Notes under the pieces: model-generated
The model's database searches: none
What the model was told of the DNA's origin: nothing
The model's input: the letters and a program-made list of their open reading frames with translations, nothing else
DNA from: Thraustochytrium sp. TN22
Lineage: Eukaryota > Sar > Bigyra > Thraustochytrida > Thraustochytriidae
Direction: 5' to 3'
Assembly: GCA_013306675.1 (NCBI GenBank)
Contig: JABLUY010000099.1
Span: forward strand, 56,034-120,033
DNA length: 64,000 bases
Program-made: the position numbers and the translations under genes
In this document: piece after piece, positions 54,963-64,000 of the stretch
How the letters are laid out: the number at the start of each line of letters is the position of its first letter
Numbering within the stretch: the stretch's first letter is position 1

Positions 54963-55773
54963 TCTTGTTAGGCTCTCTGGCCGGGCTGCGAGTTGCGGGT
55001 TGCGCTTGCCGCGCCCGTTCGCGGCGAGGGCGGCGAGCACGACGGCGGCCGGCGCGGGCGTGAGCCTGGAGCTGACGACGGGCCAAGCCTTCCAAGGTCG
55101 CAGGCTTGCAGAGTTGAGTTGTGCGCGTAGTAACTATGTGTGTGAGGACGTATCCGTGTGCTGCCACTGCTCTGCCTTACGCAGCGCAGAGGGAGCCAGA
55201 CGGACATCTCGTGCGCACTGCATTCCCGTATCTTACGAAGACACGCTGGAGAATTGTCCAACTGGTCGCAGGACGCCGCAGGACGACGCAGGACGCTGCC
55301 TGGCCTCCTCTCGCTTGTCTGCCTGGCTGCAGAGCTCGTCCGTGGTCTTTGGTAGCGGCTTGCCTTGGGTAGCGGCTTGCCTTGGCTTGGTTGTCGTACC
55401 GAAGGCAGCGAGCCACGCCCTGCTGCGCCTTACTGCATGTGCGTTAGGATTCTCGCACGGCACACGACGAACTTGTTCTTCATGCACGAGAGCTGCTCTC
55501 TGTCGCCAACGTTCACTGCCAAGTCTTGCTTCGCCGTCCCTGATGCTGCTTCGTGATTTCCGCGGCCACGAACGGACGAGATTCCGAACCTGTAAGTAAG
55601 TTAGCATCCAACAAGAAGCCAAAATGCAAGTTGGTGCCTCACAGAGCACTTCGTCGAAGGCTTTGTGGCGGCAATTAGTTAGGCCTAGGCTCACTCACAG
55701 TCAGAGTCAGAGGCAACGCACTGCCACTCTGTCTCAGGCTGTCATCGTGGTCACGCTGACCTTCGCAATCAAA

Positions 55774-58700
55774 TCACTGCCAAGCGACGAAGGTGTCCTT
55801 GAGGAGCGCAACGTGCGGCAAAAAGACGTCGGCAGGCAGGTCGTCCTCGTCCCACTCCGTGGCGGCGGCAGGATCCTGCAGGAGCGCGGGCGGCGCGGCG
55901 AGCGGCGCGGCGGGCGTGGCGGCCAAGGTGGCCAGGGACGAGGACTTGGGCGAGACGCGGCCCAGGGCACGCAGCAGCGAGGCCCACTCGCGCGCAGCAG
56001 CCGGGTCGCGAAAGAGCGCCTCGCGCGCCTCGGGCGCGGCGAGCGCAGCGGCGGCTCGCTCGCGAAGCTCCGGCGTGGCGGCCACGCGCACGGCCGCGTC
56101 CTCGTAGCACGAGGAGTCCTCTTGGTCGCGGTCCAGACACACAAAGGGCGCCAGCGCAGCCCGCAGCGTCGACGAGCGCGCCATGGCGTACCGATACATG
56201 CCGTAGGCACTGGGCGCCACGAGCTGCGCGCGCGGCATGGACACCATGGGCACGCCCACGGCCGCCAGCTCCAGCGCCGTCACGCCGCTGCCAAAGGACC
56301 CAAAGGCCTCCAGTACCACGGCGGCGAGCTGGCCCACGGCAAGAAAGACCGGCTTGCGCATGATGGGCAGCCACACGGCGCGGCCCGCGGCCACGCCCAG
56401 GCGCGCCGCCGTCGTCTCGCGCGCGCTCGTCACCACGGAGAACCCGCGCGACGAGGCGCGGTCCTCGGCGGCGAAGACCAGCACGGCGGCCTCGTCGCGG
56501 GCCACAATCTCGCGCAGGTGCCGGTCCATGCGCGGGTGCAGCTTCATGAGCTTGTGCGGCAAAAAGTACACGCGCGTCTCCTCGAGGGGCCGCTCCCAGC
56601 CCACCGCTCGCAGGTGCTTCTCCAGCAGCGCGCGCGCCTCGGCCACGTGCGCCTCGGTCGGCGCCGCCGGCGCCTCGAATGAGGTCCCGAGCGAGTCCAT
56701 ACACAAGAGCCCCTCCTCGAAGGGCGCCAGGCTCGTGTTCCACAGGTGCAGGTCGCGCGGGCACGCCTGGGCGCCATCCTGCGCCAACCCGCGCGCTGCC
56801 GGCACCGCAAGGCCCACCGGCGCCTCGTCCTCGCTCGCCGCGCCAGCCGCGGCCGCCAGGAAGCTGCGCGAGGTGATCGCGAAGTCCAGCGAGCCGCCCA
56901 CACCCGCGGTCAGCGGATGGCCCCAAAAGGCCACCTGCACGGGCGCCATGCGGCCAAAAGCCAAAAAGTACGACCGCATCGAGAGGCCGACCTCGCCAAA
57001 GACCAGCACGTCCAGCTCCAGCGCCGCCACTGCCTCCATGCCGGCGCGCATGCCCTCCGCCGAAAGCGGCACCTCCAGCTGCACGCCCGCCATGCGAGCC
57101 ATCGCCCCGGTCTCCTCCTCCGTCTCCTCCGCAGAGCCCTCCGCGGCGCGAGCCGCCATGCTCCACAGTCCGCGGCACGGCCCGGGCCGGGACGTGACCA
57201 GCGCCGCGTTGCCCGCCTGGATCAGCACCACCTCCAGGTCCTGCGCCTCCGCGTGCTCCGCGACCAAGTCCGCAATCATCGGGCACAGCAACTTGCCCAC
57301 CGAGTGCTCGTACAGGAACTCCGACAGGACGCCGACGCGCAGCGGGCCCGCAGCGCCTCCTTCGTCCGAGGCCGGGCCCGGGCCCGCCGCCAGGGCGCGC
57401 GGGGACCGATAGTTGAGCGCTGGCGTCGTCGCGCGGTGCAGGCGGCCCAGCGCCATGCGCAGGTCGCGCACTTCCGCCGGGGCCTCCAGCGCACCCGCGT
57501 ACACCGAGTAAAACCCAAGGTACGGGTGCAGCTTGCCTGCGCGCTCCGGCGCCATCTGCACCCGCGCTGTCAGCAAGTCCACCTCGCGATGCACGACGCG
57601 GTGCAGGCGCAGCGCGTCCCCGGCCGTCGTGTGCGCGAAAGGCATCGTCGTGGCGCCGAACATGTCCACAGCATGCCGGTCCGCGACGCTCAGGTTCGCC
57701 GGCATGGGACCCTTGACCAGCTGCAGCACCGCGTCCGTGTCGCCCACGTTACCCTCCAGCGTCAGCGCCCACGTCATGGCCTCATTCCAGATGCGCCGCC
57801 ATTCCGCAGGGTTCTCCTCCATGTGCTCGAGCGCCATGGCCATGGCCGTCGCCAGGCTCGCGCGAGCCCGCCCCGTGTGGCCCAGGTGCAGGCTGGCCTT
57901 GCCGCCCAGCGCCAGGATGCGCGCGTGGTCCAGCGCCAGCACGCCGACGCGCCCAGCGGCCGCACCATCGTCATCGTCGGCGCTTGCCGCCGCCGCCGCT
58001 GCAGCCTCCGCCGCCTTGCGCTCGAACACCACGTACTCCGCCGCCTGCTCGTAGCAGAGCTCGGCCTTGTGCAGCAGGCTCGTCGAGTTCAGATCCTGCA
58101 CGGCCTGCGCAATAAAGGGCACCGTGGACGCCGTGCTGTACAGGCCCGCCAGCACGAACCATGCGCGCCAGTGCGCGCGGTCCACCACCAGCAGGGACGA
58201 GAGGTGGTGGTTCACGCGCACGGCGTCCTTCCACGAGCCGTGGCCCTCCTCCAGGCGCACCTTGGCGGCGACACCCGTGTCGAAGCGCCGTTGCAGGTCC
58301 TTGGCGCCCCGCGCGCGCAGCGCGTTCCACGGCTCCACCGTCTGGTTCGCGATGGCCCGGCAGCTCTCCGTGCCAATGCCGCGCTCCTCGCAGAACTCGC
58401 GCGTGGCCTCCACCGGGTCCTGCTCCACGCCGATCACCAGCGAGCCGTCCTCGAGGTCGCCCTCCGCGTTGCGCAGGGCCAGCGTCACCGAGAAGCTCAG
58501 GTCCAGGCTCACCTTGACGAAGCGCTCCTCGCCCACCGCCGAGAGCGCCGCGCCGGCCTCCAGCTCCTTGCCCACGCCTTCGCACGACGCCTCATCCAGC
58601 TCGTGCTCGCCGCAGAACGCGTCCCGCGCGCTCGCCACCGCCGCGCGCGCCGCCTCGGCCTCCTCCGCCGTCGTCGCCTCCGTCTCGTTCGTGCCCTGCA

Positions 58701-58827
58701 CCAGCACGAGCCACGCGCTCGACCGCTGCCACGTCAGCGCGGGCGCCGCGTCCGCCTCGCCTCTCGCCAGCGCCAGCGCGGCCGCCACCACGGCCGCCAC
58801 CACGGCCGCCGCGCCGCGCGCCTTCAT
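55774..58827 (-). CDS. OGT-like (GT41) glycosyltransferase with signal peptide (1017 aa)
   Basis: I chose ATG 58827 because it opens a clear signal peptide (MKARGAAAVVAAVVAAALAL, residues 1-28); the upstream frame is compositional. Two Cys motifs follow: FCGEHELDEASCEGV (C72, C82) and FCEERGIGTESC (about 145). A helical, TPR-like middle (about 200-470) comes before a catalytic region like that of SPINDLY/O-GlcNAc transferases: LRVGVLSEFLYEHSVGKLLC (about 494, with His at the place of the OGT base), VAFWGHPLTAGVGGSLDFAI (about 630) and TALELAAVGVPMVSMPRAQL (about 850). OGT normally works in cytosol and nucleus; this one appears to enter the ER, so it may glycosylate secretory proteins. Acceptor and donor are unproven. 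Confidence 0.8.
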   Translation of the reverse strand: MKARGAAAVVAAVVAAALALARGEADAAPALTWQRSSAWLVLVQGTNETEATTAEEAEAARAAVASARDAFCGEHELDEASCEGVGKELEAGAALSAVGEERFVKVSLDLSFSVTLALRNAEGDLEDGSLVIGVEQDPVEATREFCEERGIGTESCRAIANQTVEPWNALRARGAKDLQRRFDTGVAAKVRLEEGHGSWKDAVRVNHHLSSLLVVDRAHWRAWFVLAGLYSTASTVPFIAQAVQDLNSTSLLHKAELCYEQAAEYVVFERKAAEAAAAAAASADDDDGAAAGRVGVLALDHARILALGGKASLHLGHTGRARASLATAMAMALEHMEENPAEWRRIWNEAMTWALTLEGNVGDTDAVLQLVKGPMPANLSVADRHAVDMFGATTMPFAHTTAGDALRLHRVVHREVDLLTARVQMAPERAGKLHPYLGFYSVYAGALEAPAEVRDLRMALGRLHRATTPALNYRSPRALAAGPGPASDEGGAAGPLRVGVLSEFLYEHSVGKLLCPMIADLVAEHAEAQDLEVVLIQAGNAALVTSRPGPCRGLWSMAARAAEGSAEETEEETGAMARMAGVQLEVPLSAEGMRAGMEAVAALELDVLVFGEVGLSMRSYFLAFGRMAPVQVAFWGHPLTAGVGGSLDFAITSRSFLAAAAGAASEDEAPVGLAVPAARGLAQDGAQACPRDLHLWNTSLAPFEEGLLCMDSLGTSFEAPAAPTEAHVAEARALLEKHLRAVGWERPLEETRVYFLPHKLMKLHPRMDRHLREIVARDEAAVLVFAAEDRASSRGFSVVTSARETTAARLGVAAGRAVWLPIMRKPVFLAVGQLAAVVLEAFGSFGSGVTALELAAVGVPMVSMPRAQLVAPSAYGMYRYAMARSSTLRAALAPFVCLDRDQEDSSCYEDAAVRVAATPELRERAAAALAAPEAREALFRDPAAAREWASLLRALGRVSPKSSSLATLAATPAAPLAAPPALLQDPAAATEWDEDDLPADVFLPHVALLKDTFVAWQ

Positions 58828-59202
58828 CCCTGCCTGCCTCTGCGCACAAGCGCAGGATGCTCGATCCCGCGCTCGCGCCGCGCCTGGCCCGCCGCGCCGC
58901 GCCACTGGCTGCGCCGCGCAACGGTCGCTGGGGCGTCGCCCTCCGCCGCCTGCTCGCGCTCCGCTCCGCGCGCCGCCCGCGCGCTCCGGGTCTGCTGCCG
59001 GTCGCGCGCGCGCGGCGCTGCCGGTGCCGGCGCGGGACTCGCGTCCCAACGGCGGCGCGCCCGGCGCTCCCCGCGCGCCCCGCGCGCCCCGCGCGCCCGG
59101 CGTTCCCTGCGGCGCCGCGGCGCGGCCGAGGTGGAAAGAGACTCGGAGCGCGCGGCGGAGGCGCGGCGCGGCGCGGCGCGGCGCGCGGGGGGCGGCGGCG
59201 CG
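58828..59202. promoter_or_regulatory. Divergent promoter region
   Basis: 375 bp between head-to-head ATGs, with a GGCGC pentanucleotide run at 59158-59186, just before the right-hand start. Function inferred from position. Confidence 0.5.
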
Positions 59203-59559
59203 ATGGAGTTCCTGCGCGAGCTGGCGCGGCGGCAGGAGGCGCTCAAGCAGCGCATCCACGGCACGCGCATCCCGCTCTCGCGCAGGGGGCAGATGGCCAT
59301 GAGCGCCGTGTACATGAGCATCCCGCTCGTGGCGGGCTACTTTATCATGGACTGGGCCACCAGCAAGGCGAACAAGAAGTGGGAGGTTGTCGAGCGCCCC
59401 GACGGCACCAAGGAGTACCGCGTGCCCGACGCCGTGCGCGAGCGTGGCGGCGTGCCCAGGGCCTACGTCGAGGGCTCTCACAGGCAGACCGACCTCATCA
59501 AAGAGCAAATTGCACGCGAGGCCAACGAGACCGCTAACGCCTCCCGCCAGGTCCCGTAA
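59203..59559 (+). CDS. Small single-TM protein (118 aa), possibly mitochondrial; unknown
   Basis: ATG 59203 gives MEFLRELARRQEALKQRIHG. A basic amphipathic N-terminus leads into one hydrophobic helix (MSAVYMSIPLVAGYFIMDWA, about 33-52), then a charged tail (KKWEVVERPDGTKEYRVPD) ending QVP. Size and layout resemble small inner-membrane or assembly-factor proteins of mitochondria, but I cannot name a family. The frame is open far upstream only because it lies antisense to the neighbouring gene. It follows a GGCGC repeat in the leader, as several genes here do. Confidence 0.7.
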   Translation: MEFLRELARRQEALKQRIHGTRIPLSRRGQMAMSAVYMSIPLVAGYFIMDWATSKANKKWEVVERPDGTKEYRVPDAVRERGGVPRAYVEGSHRQTDLIKEQIAREANETANASRQVP

Positions 59560-60259
59560 GGACGATGCTCGACCAGCGCCCAGAGCACCGGGCGCGCAGA
59601 GCAAGTGGCTTGCTCGTTCGGGCCTGGCTTAAAACACGCGAGGCAATGCGCAGGGCACCAGCTCACGAAAGGCTCTTTAGAGAGCGAACTAGGCCTAGCT
59701 ACCTAGCTAGGCCTCGCAAGCTACATCGCTCCAGAGACGGAGGACATCATCAGGGTCCAGTTTATCAAACCCCGTTTGTAGAGTGTCGCGTGCGCGTCTG
59801 TGTTCGTGTCGTGTGTGTGGTGGTGTCATGTTTTTCACGTTCAGCTCTGCAAGGTGGTGAGCGCGCTTGGCACGCAAGCGATTGTCCTTTTGCGTTCGAC
59901 GCGTCCGTGCTTCTCCTCACACAGCGTGAGCCTGCCAGCGCCTTCGTCGTCCGGGTCTTCCGGACTCTCACGTCGCATGCCCTTGATGTTGTGCTCCTGG
60001 ACGACGAAAAAACAATATGTTTCCTTTGACACTATTGCTTCGCCCGTGACTTCTCTCCTCCGCCGCCCGGGCCCAAGGTCCAGGTCCGGGTTCGGGTCCA
60101 AGTCCGAGTCCGAGTCCGAGTCGTCCCCCATGTGCAACGGCTCAAGGCCGCTGGGCTAGACCCTTGAAGGGGCGCGCGCGCGCGTAAGCGAGCGAGGAAG
60201 CGCCAGCGCGCGGCTGGGAGCGCGCACGCGCACGCGCGCTCGCGCGCGCGCGCGCCATA
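59560..60259. other. Intergenic region with a perfect hairpin
   Basis: 700 bp; perfect 11-bp inverted repeat at 59691-59714, lower GC around 59755-60050, then CG-alternating runs just before the next ATG (60170-60255). No gene seen. Confidence 0.5.
59691..59714. repeat. Perfect inverted repeat aggcctagcta-cc-tagctaggcct
   Basis: Two 11-bp arms with a 2-bp loop, 132 bp after the stop of the small TM gene. It could be an RNA hairpin in the 3' untranslated region or a cruciform. Confidence 0.9.
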
Positions 60260-60461
60260 ATGAGCGCGGGCTCGCCCGATGCAGAGTCCTCGGACCTGGA
60301 GGACTACCTGCGCGCGAGCTCCAGCTCCAGCACCATGCGCAGCGGCAACGCGGACGCGGACGCGCTCGCGCTCGCGCTGTCTGCGTCAGAGCTGGCAGAC
60401 GAGCGCGTGAGCTTCTCATTCGAGGAAGCAGAAGGCAACGACCAGCACCATCTCATCCGTC

Positions 60462-60519
<58 letters not shown>

Positions 60520-62356
60520 GCAGCAGCGGCAGCAGGAGCAACTCCACGAGCAACAGCAGCACAAGGAGGAGGAGCAGTACGAACTGCAAGAGGAGTACCA
60601 GGAGCCCCGACGAGACGCACAGCGTCAGCAGACGTCGCTGCGCAAGCTTGACGAGGCGCACGAGGAGCTGCTGCGGCTGAGTGAGGGCTTGCAGCTCAAG
60701 GCCCGCATGCTGGCGGACCGCGAGAACGAGCTGGCGCGATCCAGGCTGCAGGTGGAGCAGGCACAGCAGGAGCTGGAGGAGCGGCGCGCGATCTTGGCGC
60801 AGCGCGAGGCAGCCATGGACGAGCGCGTGCAGGAGGAGGAGCGCATGTTGCAGCAGGATGCCAAGCTGGTGGCACAGCGGCTGCGCGACAGCGCGCAGGA
60901 GGAGCTGGCCAGCGCCAAGGACCGCCTCTATACACAGCGCGAGACGCTCATGCACCGACTGGCGCGCGCGCAGCGCGTGGCGCGCCAGCGCGCCAAGCTG
61001 CTCGCCAACGCCGAGGACCGCAATCAGCTCCTCGGTGAGAAGAACAGGAAGCTCGAGGCCCGCACCAGCGACCTGGAGGCTGAGCTGGCACGCCAGGCCA
61101 ATGAGCTGGACCGCATGCGCGCCGACCTCGACAACGCGCGCAAGCGCTTCCGCGTCGAGGCATGGCGCCGCGACAAGACGCTAGAGCGCCGCAACGAGGA
61201 GCGCGCCTCGGCGCAGGCGCAGCGCGAGACCGACTCGCAGCATGCGCGCGCGCGGACCTCACAGAGCCTGGCGCAGGACCGCCAGCTGCTCCTGCTCCTC
61301 GTTGACGGCCTGGCGGACCGCCTCCTGGCCGAGGGCGCGCCCGCGCCAGGGTCCATCAGCGAGGATGTCTTCGCGCACAAGCTCCTGCCCGGCCTGGCGC
61401 ACGCGCTCCATCTGGTCGAGGCAGGTCGTGCTGGTGCAGGCCGCCCGCGCGCCGAGACGGCGCAGCAGCAGCCCGAGCTCGCCGCGCAGCGCGCGCGCCT
61501 GCTCATGCTTACCATGTACTGCGTGCAGGGTGCCTCCCTAACGCGCGAGCGCGAGCGAGAACGCGAACGCGCCCGCGACGCGCGCGCCGCCGAGGACGAC
61601 CGCTCCCGCGCCAGCGTCGTGCATCGATTCGCGAGCCGCCTGCTCAAGGCCATGGCGGCGGACGAGGAATCAGAGGCCGGCGACGCGGCGGAAGGCGAGG
61701 CTGGCCGCGATGCCGTCCTGGCCGCCCAGGTCACGCTAAGCATGTACATGCTCAAGAAGCCGCTCGAGCCCTCGGCCATGTTGCAGCCGCTGCGCGCCCT
61801 TTCCCGTGCCGCGGATGACACCGTGGCGTGCGAGCTGCTGCTGCGCTTCCCGGTGGCGCTTGAGGCGCCGCTGCGCGTCATCTACTTCACGGGCCACGCC
61901 GCCTGGCGGCCCTGCGTACGCGAGGCGGTGCGCTTGCTCCTCTCGCTCTCGCGCAAGGGCCCATTCCAGGCCAAATTCCTGCACCGCCTCACACGCGCCA
62001 CGCACTTTATAGACGCCTGCGACGCCGTCTTTGCGACGCTGCGCAAGCTCGAAACGCACGAGACCGACGCGGCCTTCTCGGACTGCGCCTGCGAGGCCGC
62101 CTCCATTGTCGCCGTGCTCATGCAACGCCTCGCGCGGAGCGAGTCCGGGGTGGACTTCCTCCGCGCTGCCTTTCGCCACACCGACCTGGTGGGTACGCTG
62201 CGCGAGTGCCAGCGCGTCGCGCAGGCGCTCGGCGCACGCGACCCGCCGCCGGTTTCGGATCGCGACAGCCTGGACTTCTTCGTGCTCAACGCCCACGCCG
62301 TGGAGGCCGCGCTTGCCAAGCGCGCCGCCGAAGACGCCCTCAATCTCTCCTTGTAG
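60260..62356 (+). CDS. PolyQ coiled-coil protein (698 aa), function unknown
   Basis: ATG 60260 (MSAGSPDAESSDLEDYLRAS). A Ser/acid N-terminus, a 22-residue glutamine run (CAG codons, 60465-60517), then a long coiled coil, about residues 100-345 (RKLDEAHEELLRLSEGLQLK ... ELARQANELDRMRADLDNAR). The C-terminal third is globular and helical, with possible armadillo/HEAT character (LRVIYFTGHAAWRPCVREAV, FIDACDAVFATLRKLE). A coiled coil followed by helical repeats recalls checkpoint partner ATRIP and several scaffold proteins, but there is no diagnostic motif, so I leave it unnamed. No intron. Confidence 0.85.
60465..60517 (+). repeat. CAG repeat coding polyglutamine
   Basis: Seventeen or so pure CAG units, then CAG/CGG mixed, within the previous CDS. 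Confidence 0.97.
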
Positions 62357-62877
62357 CCTACCGTGGTTTGTCACCAATACGTACAACAGCTTTGCTGACC
62401 ACGATGTTATTCCAGAAAAGTGTCAGCCCGTACGTAGGCCTTCTTTCGTTTGGACGAGTGAACAAAGACCTTTAGGCCCGCAAGCGATTGGGACCTCCCC
62501 TGAAGCTTTGCGCCAACAAGATCTCTTTCACGGCATGAGAACGTCCAAGAGCGAAAATGATAAAGCATGCACAGGAAGATACGATACGGTTTACGTGGGA
62601 TGCTGTCGTCTGGTCGGGAGCGAGCAGAGCCCAACTGGCTGATCGTCGTTGTTCGTAGTAAGTAGAGAGCAAGGGGGGGGGGGGGGCGAGAAGGGACCGG
62701 GGCTAGGCAGGTCGATGTCCTCCGCAGCCCGAGGAGCCGGACGCAAGTTGCATACCAGCGGGAGCGCAGCACGACCGGGGCGGCAGGCCTGCATAGCCCT
62801 CGCGCAGGGCGCCTCGCGCGCGCGCGTGCGCACTCGCTTGCTCGCTCGCCTATTGTCGCGTCGCGTTGCGTCGCCGT
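62357..62877. other. Convergent intergenic region
   Basis: 520 bp with a run of about 14 G at 62673-62687. 3' flanks of both neighbours; no gene seen. Confidence 0.5.
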
Positions 62878-63300
62878 TTACATCATGTCCTTCTTCTTGC
62901 CGGCCAGGCCGCCCTGCTTGTTAATGAGGGACTTGTGGATGTGCGGGATGACACCACCACCGGCGATGGTGGCCTTGATGAGGGTGTCGAGCTCCTCGTC
63001 ACCGCGAATGGCGAGCTGAAGGTGGCGCGGAGTGATGCGCTTCACCTTGAGATCCTTGGACGCGTTGCCTGCGAGCTCCAGCACCTCGGCCGTCAGGTAC
63101 TCAAGGATAGCCGCAGTGTACACGGCAGCGGTGGCGCCCACGCGCTGCTTGAGCGCCACGCGCTGCTTCAGGAAACGGTGCACACGACCAACGGGGAACT
63201 GCAGGCCCGCGCGCGAGCTGCGCGACTGCGGCGTCTTCTTCGAGGCGGGCGCCTTGCCGCCCTTGCCGCCCTTGCCACCCTTGCCGCCCTTGCCGGACAT
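62878..63300 (-). CDS. H2AZ: Histone variant H2A.Z (140 aa)
   Basis: ATG 63300. The N-tail has repeated GGK units ([17 protein letters not shown]). The fold follows: [79 protein letters not shown] plus HIHKSLI is the H2A.Z signature region (docking domain), distinguishing it from canonical H2A. The L1 loop reads [12 protein letters not shown] in place of the animal KSRTTSHGRVGA: same length, different chemistry. H2A.Z marks promoters and regulatory nucleosomes; the C-terminus here ends in GKKKDMM. No intron. Confidence 0.96.
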   Translation of the reverse strand: MSGKGGKGGKGGKGGKAPASKKTPQSRSSRAGLQFPVGRVHRFLKQRVALKQRVGATAAVYTAAILEYLTAEVLELAGNASKDLKVKRITPRHLQLAIRGDEELDTLIKATIAGGGVIPHIHKSLINKQGGLAGKKKDMM

Positions 63301-64000
63301 CTTCTTCTCCTTTTCCTTTCCCTACGTCTGTATCCTGCTCGTTCGCGCCGGCGCTATCTGGGTCAGTCTCCGTCCTCGCGCCGCCTCGCCCCACGCTCTC
63401 GCCGCTGCGCCCCCCGCCGCGGCCGCCGCCGCCGCGCGCGCGCGCGCGCGCGCGCCTCCATCCTCGCGCGCCGCCGGTTCTGCGCGCGCCAGGCAGGCCT
63501 CCGAGCCCGGGTCGCGCCGCCTTCAACGGCTCGGCGCCTCTCGATCATCTATCTCGCGCCGCCATGCCATCCGCCATGCCGCGCTGCGCCGTGCCGTGCC
63601 GAGCTCAGCGGGCCTCGGCGCGCAGCGCGCCTCGCGGGCGTCGGCCGCCGCGCGGCCGCTCGCGCGCCGCTTGCCCGCTTCCTGGGCGCCCCGAGTCGCA
63701 GGCGAGGTCCGGCTGAGGCGCTGGCGTTGTCGCGGCGGCGGCGGCGCCAGCCAGCCAGCCCGCCCAGGTCTCCTCGGCACGCACGACGCGTGCTCGCCGC
63801 GCCGCGCCGCGCCGCGCCGCGCTTCGTCTCGGGCGGCCTTCGCCTCGCCCGCGCCGCCCCGACGCCGCGCGCGCCTCGCCGCGCAGGCGCGCGCGGCGCG
63901 CCTTGGCGCGAGCGCCTGAGCCTGAGCATGAGCGCTCCTGAGCCTGAGCATGAGCCCGCCGCCCGCCGCCCGCGCCGCGCTCCCGCGCGCGGCGCGCCGG
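63301..64000. other. Upstream region of H2A.Z to window edge
   Basis: GC-rich with CG-alternating run (63432-63456) and CCGCG pentanucleotides (63800-63825). The ORFs are Arg/Ala shadows. No gene seen. Confidence 0.5.

Larger units (their letters stand above)
51384..55773. other. Longest gene-free stretch (4.4 kb), GC-rich and repeat-laden
   Basis: Contains gcct tetranucleotide runs (51459-51480), tgct runs (51590-51612), GA run (51748-51776), CGCAG repeat (52348-52382), a GTCGA run (54022-54048), GGCGA (54078-54098), TCGCC array (54884-54962), and CTAGC palindromes (51520-51535). Long ORFs on both strands are Arg/Ala/Pro-rich and mirror each other. 55.1-55.8 kb is of mixed composition. I see no gene; an RNA gene or multi-exon gene cannot be excluded. 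Confidence 0.5.

Noticed and set aside
56746-59202. Very long plus-strand frame leading into the small TM protein
   Set aside because: Antisense to the OGT-like gene; Arg/His/Gln-rich, no domain. Only the part from ATG 59203 is kept.

Overview
This is nuclear DNA from a GC-rich, gene-dense eukaryote, most likely a protist. Evidence: histones H3 and H2A.Z, a GINS subunit split by GT-AG introns, a SHAQKYF-type Myb protein, polyglutamine proteins, an EF-hand-like MscS channel family and a papain fused to an ML lipid-binding domain. Most genes are intronless; three have one to three short introns. This mix fits a stramenopile such as a thraustochytrid, but the lineage is an inference from style and gene content, not shown by a marker gene. 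Coding DNA is very G/C-biased at third positions. Gaps are rich in pentanucleotide and dinucleotide tandem repeats.

Layout. 1-14.6 kb: four paralogous MscS-type mechanosensitive channels (one cut by the window edge); the last two look like a recent tandem duplication. 15.7-16.4 kb: a small two-exon acidic/basic protein. 18.6-20.0 kb: a YbgC-like thioesterase facing the three-exon GINS subunit PSF1. 20.6 kb: histone H3. 24.7-26.3 kb: mitochondrial-type alanine aminotransferase. 26.9-28.2 kb: a decayed piggyBac-like element. 28.3-29.2 kb: an ALKBH6-type dioxygenase, followed by a 268-bp GATGC array. 30.1-31.6 kb: secreted ML-papain protease. 33.0-35.3 kb: a polyglutamine protein carrying a catalytically dead Tc1/mariner-IS630-like transposase fold. 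36.7-39.8 kb: aspartoacylase, divergent from a four-exon membrane protein. 40.3-41.2 kb: a probably myristoylated double Tudor/KOW-like protein. 41.4-45.5 kb: a lysine-rich AP2-like/TAF1A-like protein, divergent from a zipper protein. 46.3-48.9 kb: a membrane protein with two REEP/HVA22 (TB2/DP1) units. 49.5-51.4 kb: Myb SHAQKYF protein. 51.4-55.8 kb: long gene-free GC-rich stretch. 55.8-59.6 kb: a secretory-pathway OGT-like glycosyltransferase, divergent from a small one-TM protein. 60.3-62.4 kb: polyQ coiled-coil protein. 62.9-63.3 kb: histone H2A.Z.

The genes form no single pathway, as expected in a eukaryotic chromosome. Several lie head-to-head with start codons about 250-375 bp apart, suggesting shared promoters. 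The most unusual items are the MscS cluster, the domesticated transposase, the piggyBac relic, the double-REEP protein, the ML-papain fusion and the signal-peptide-bearing OGT-like enzyme.
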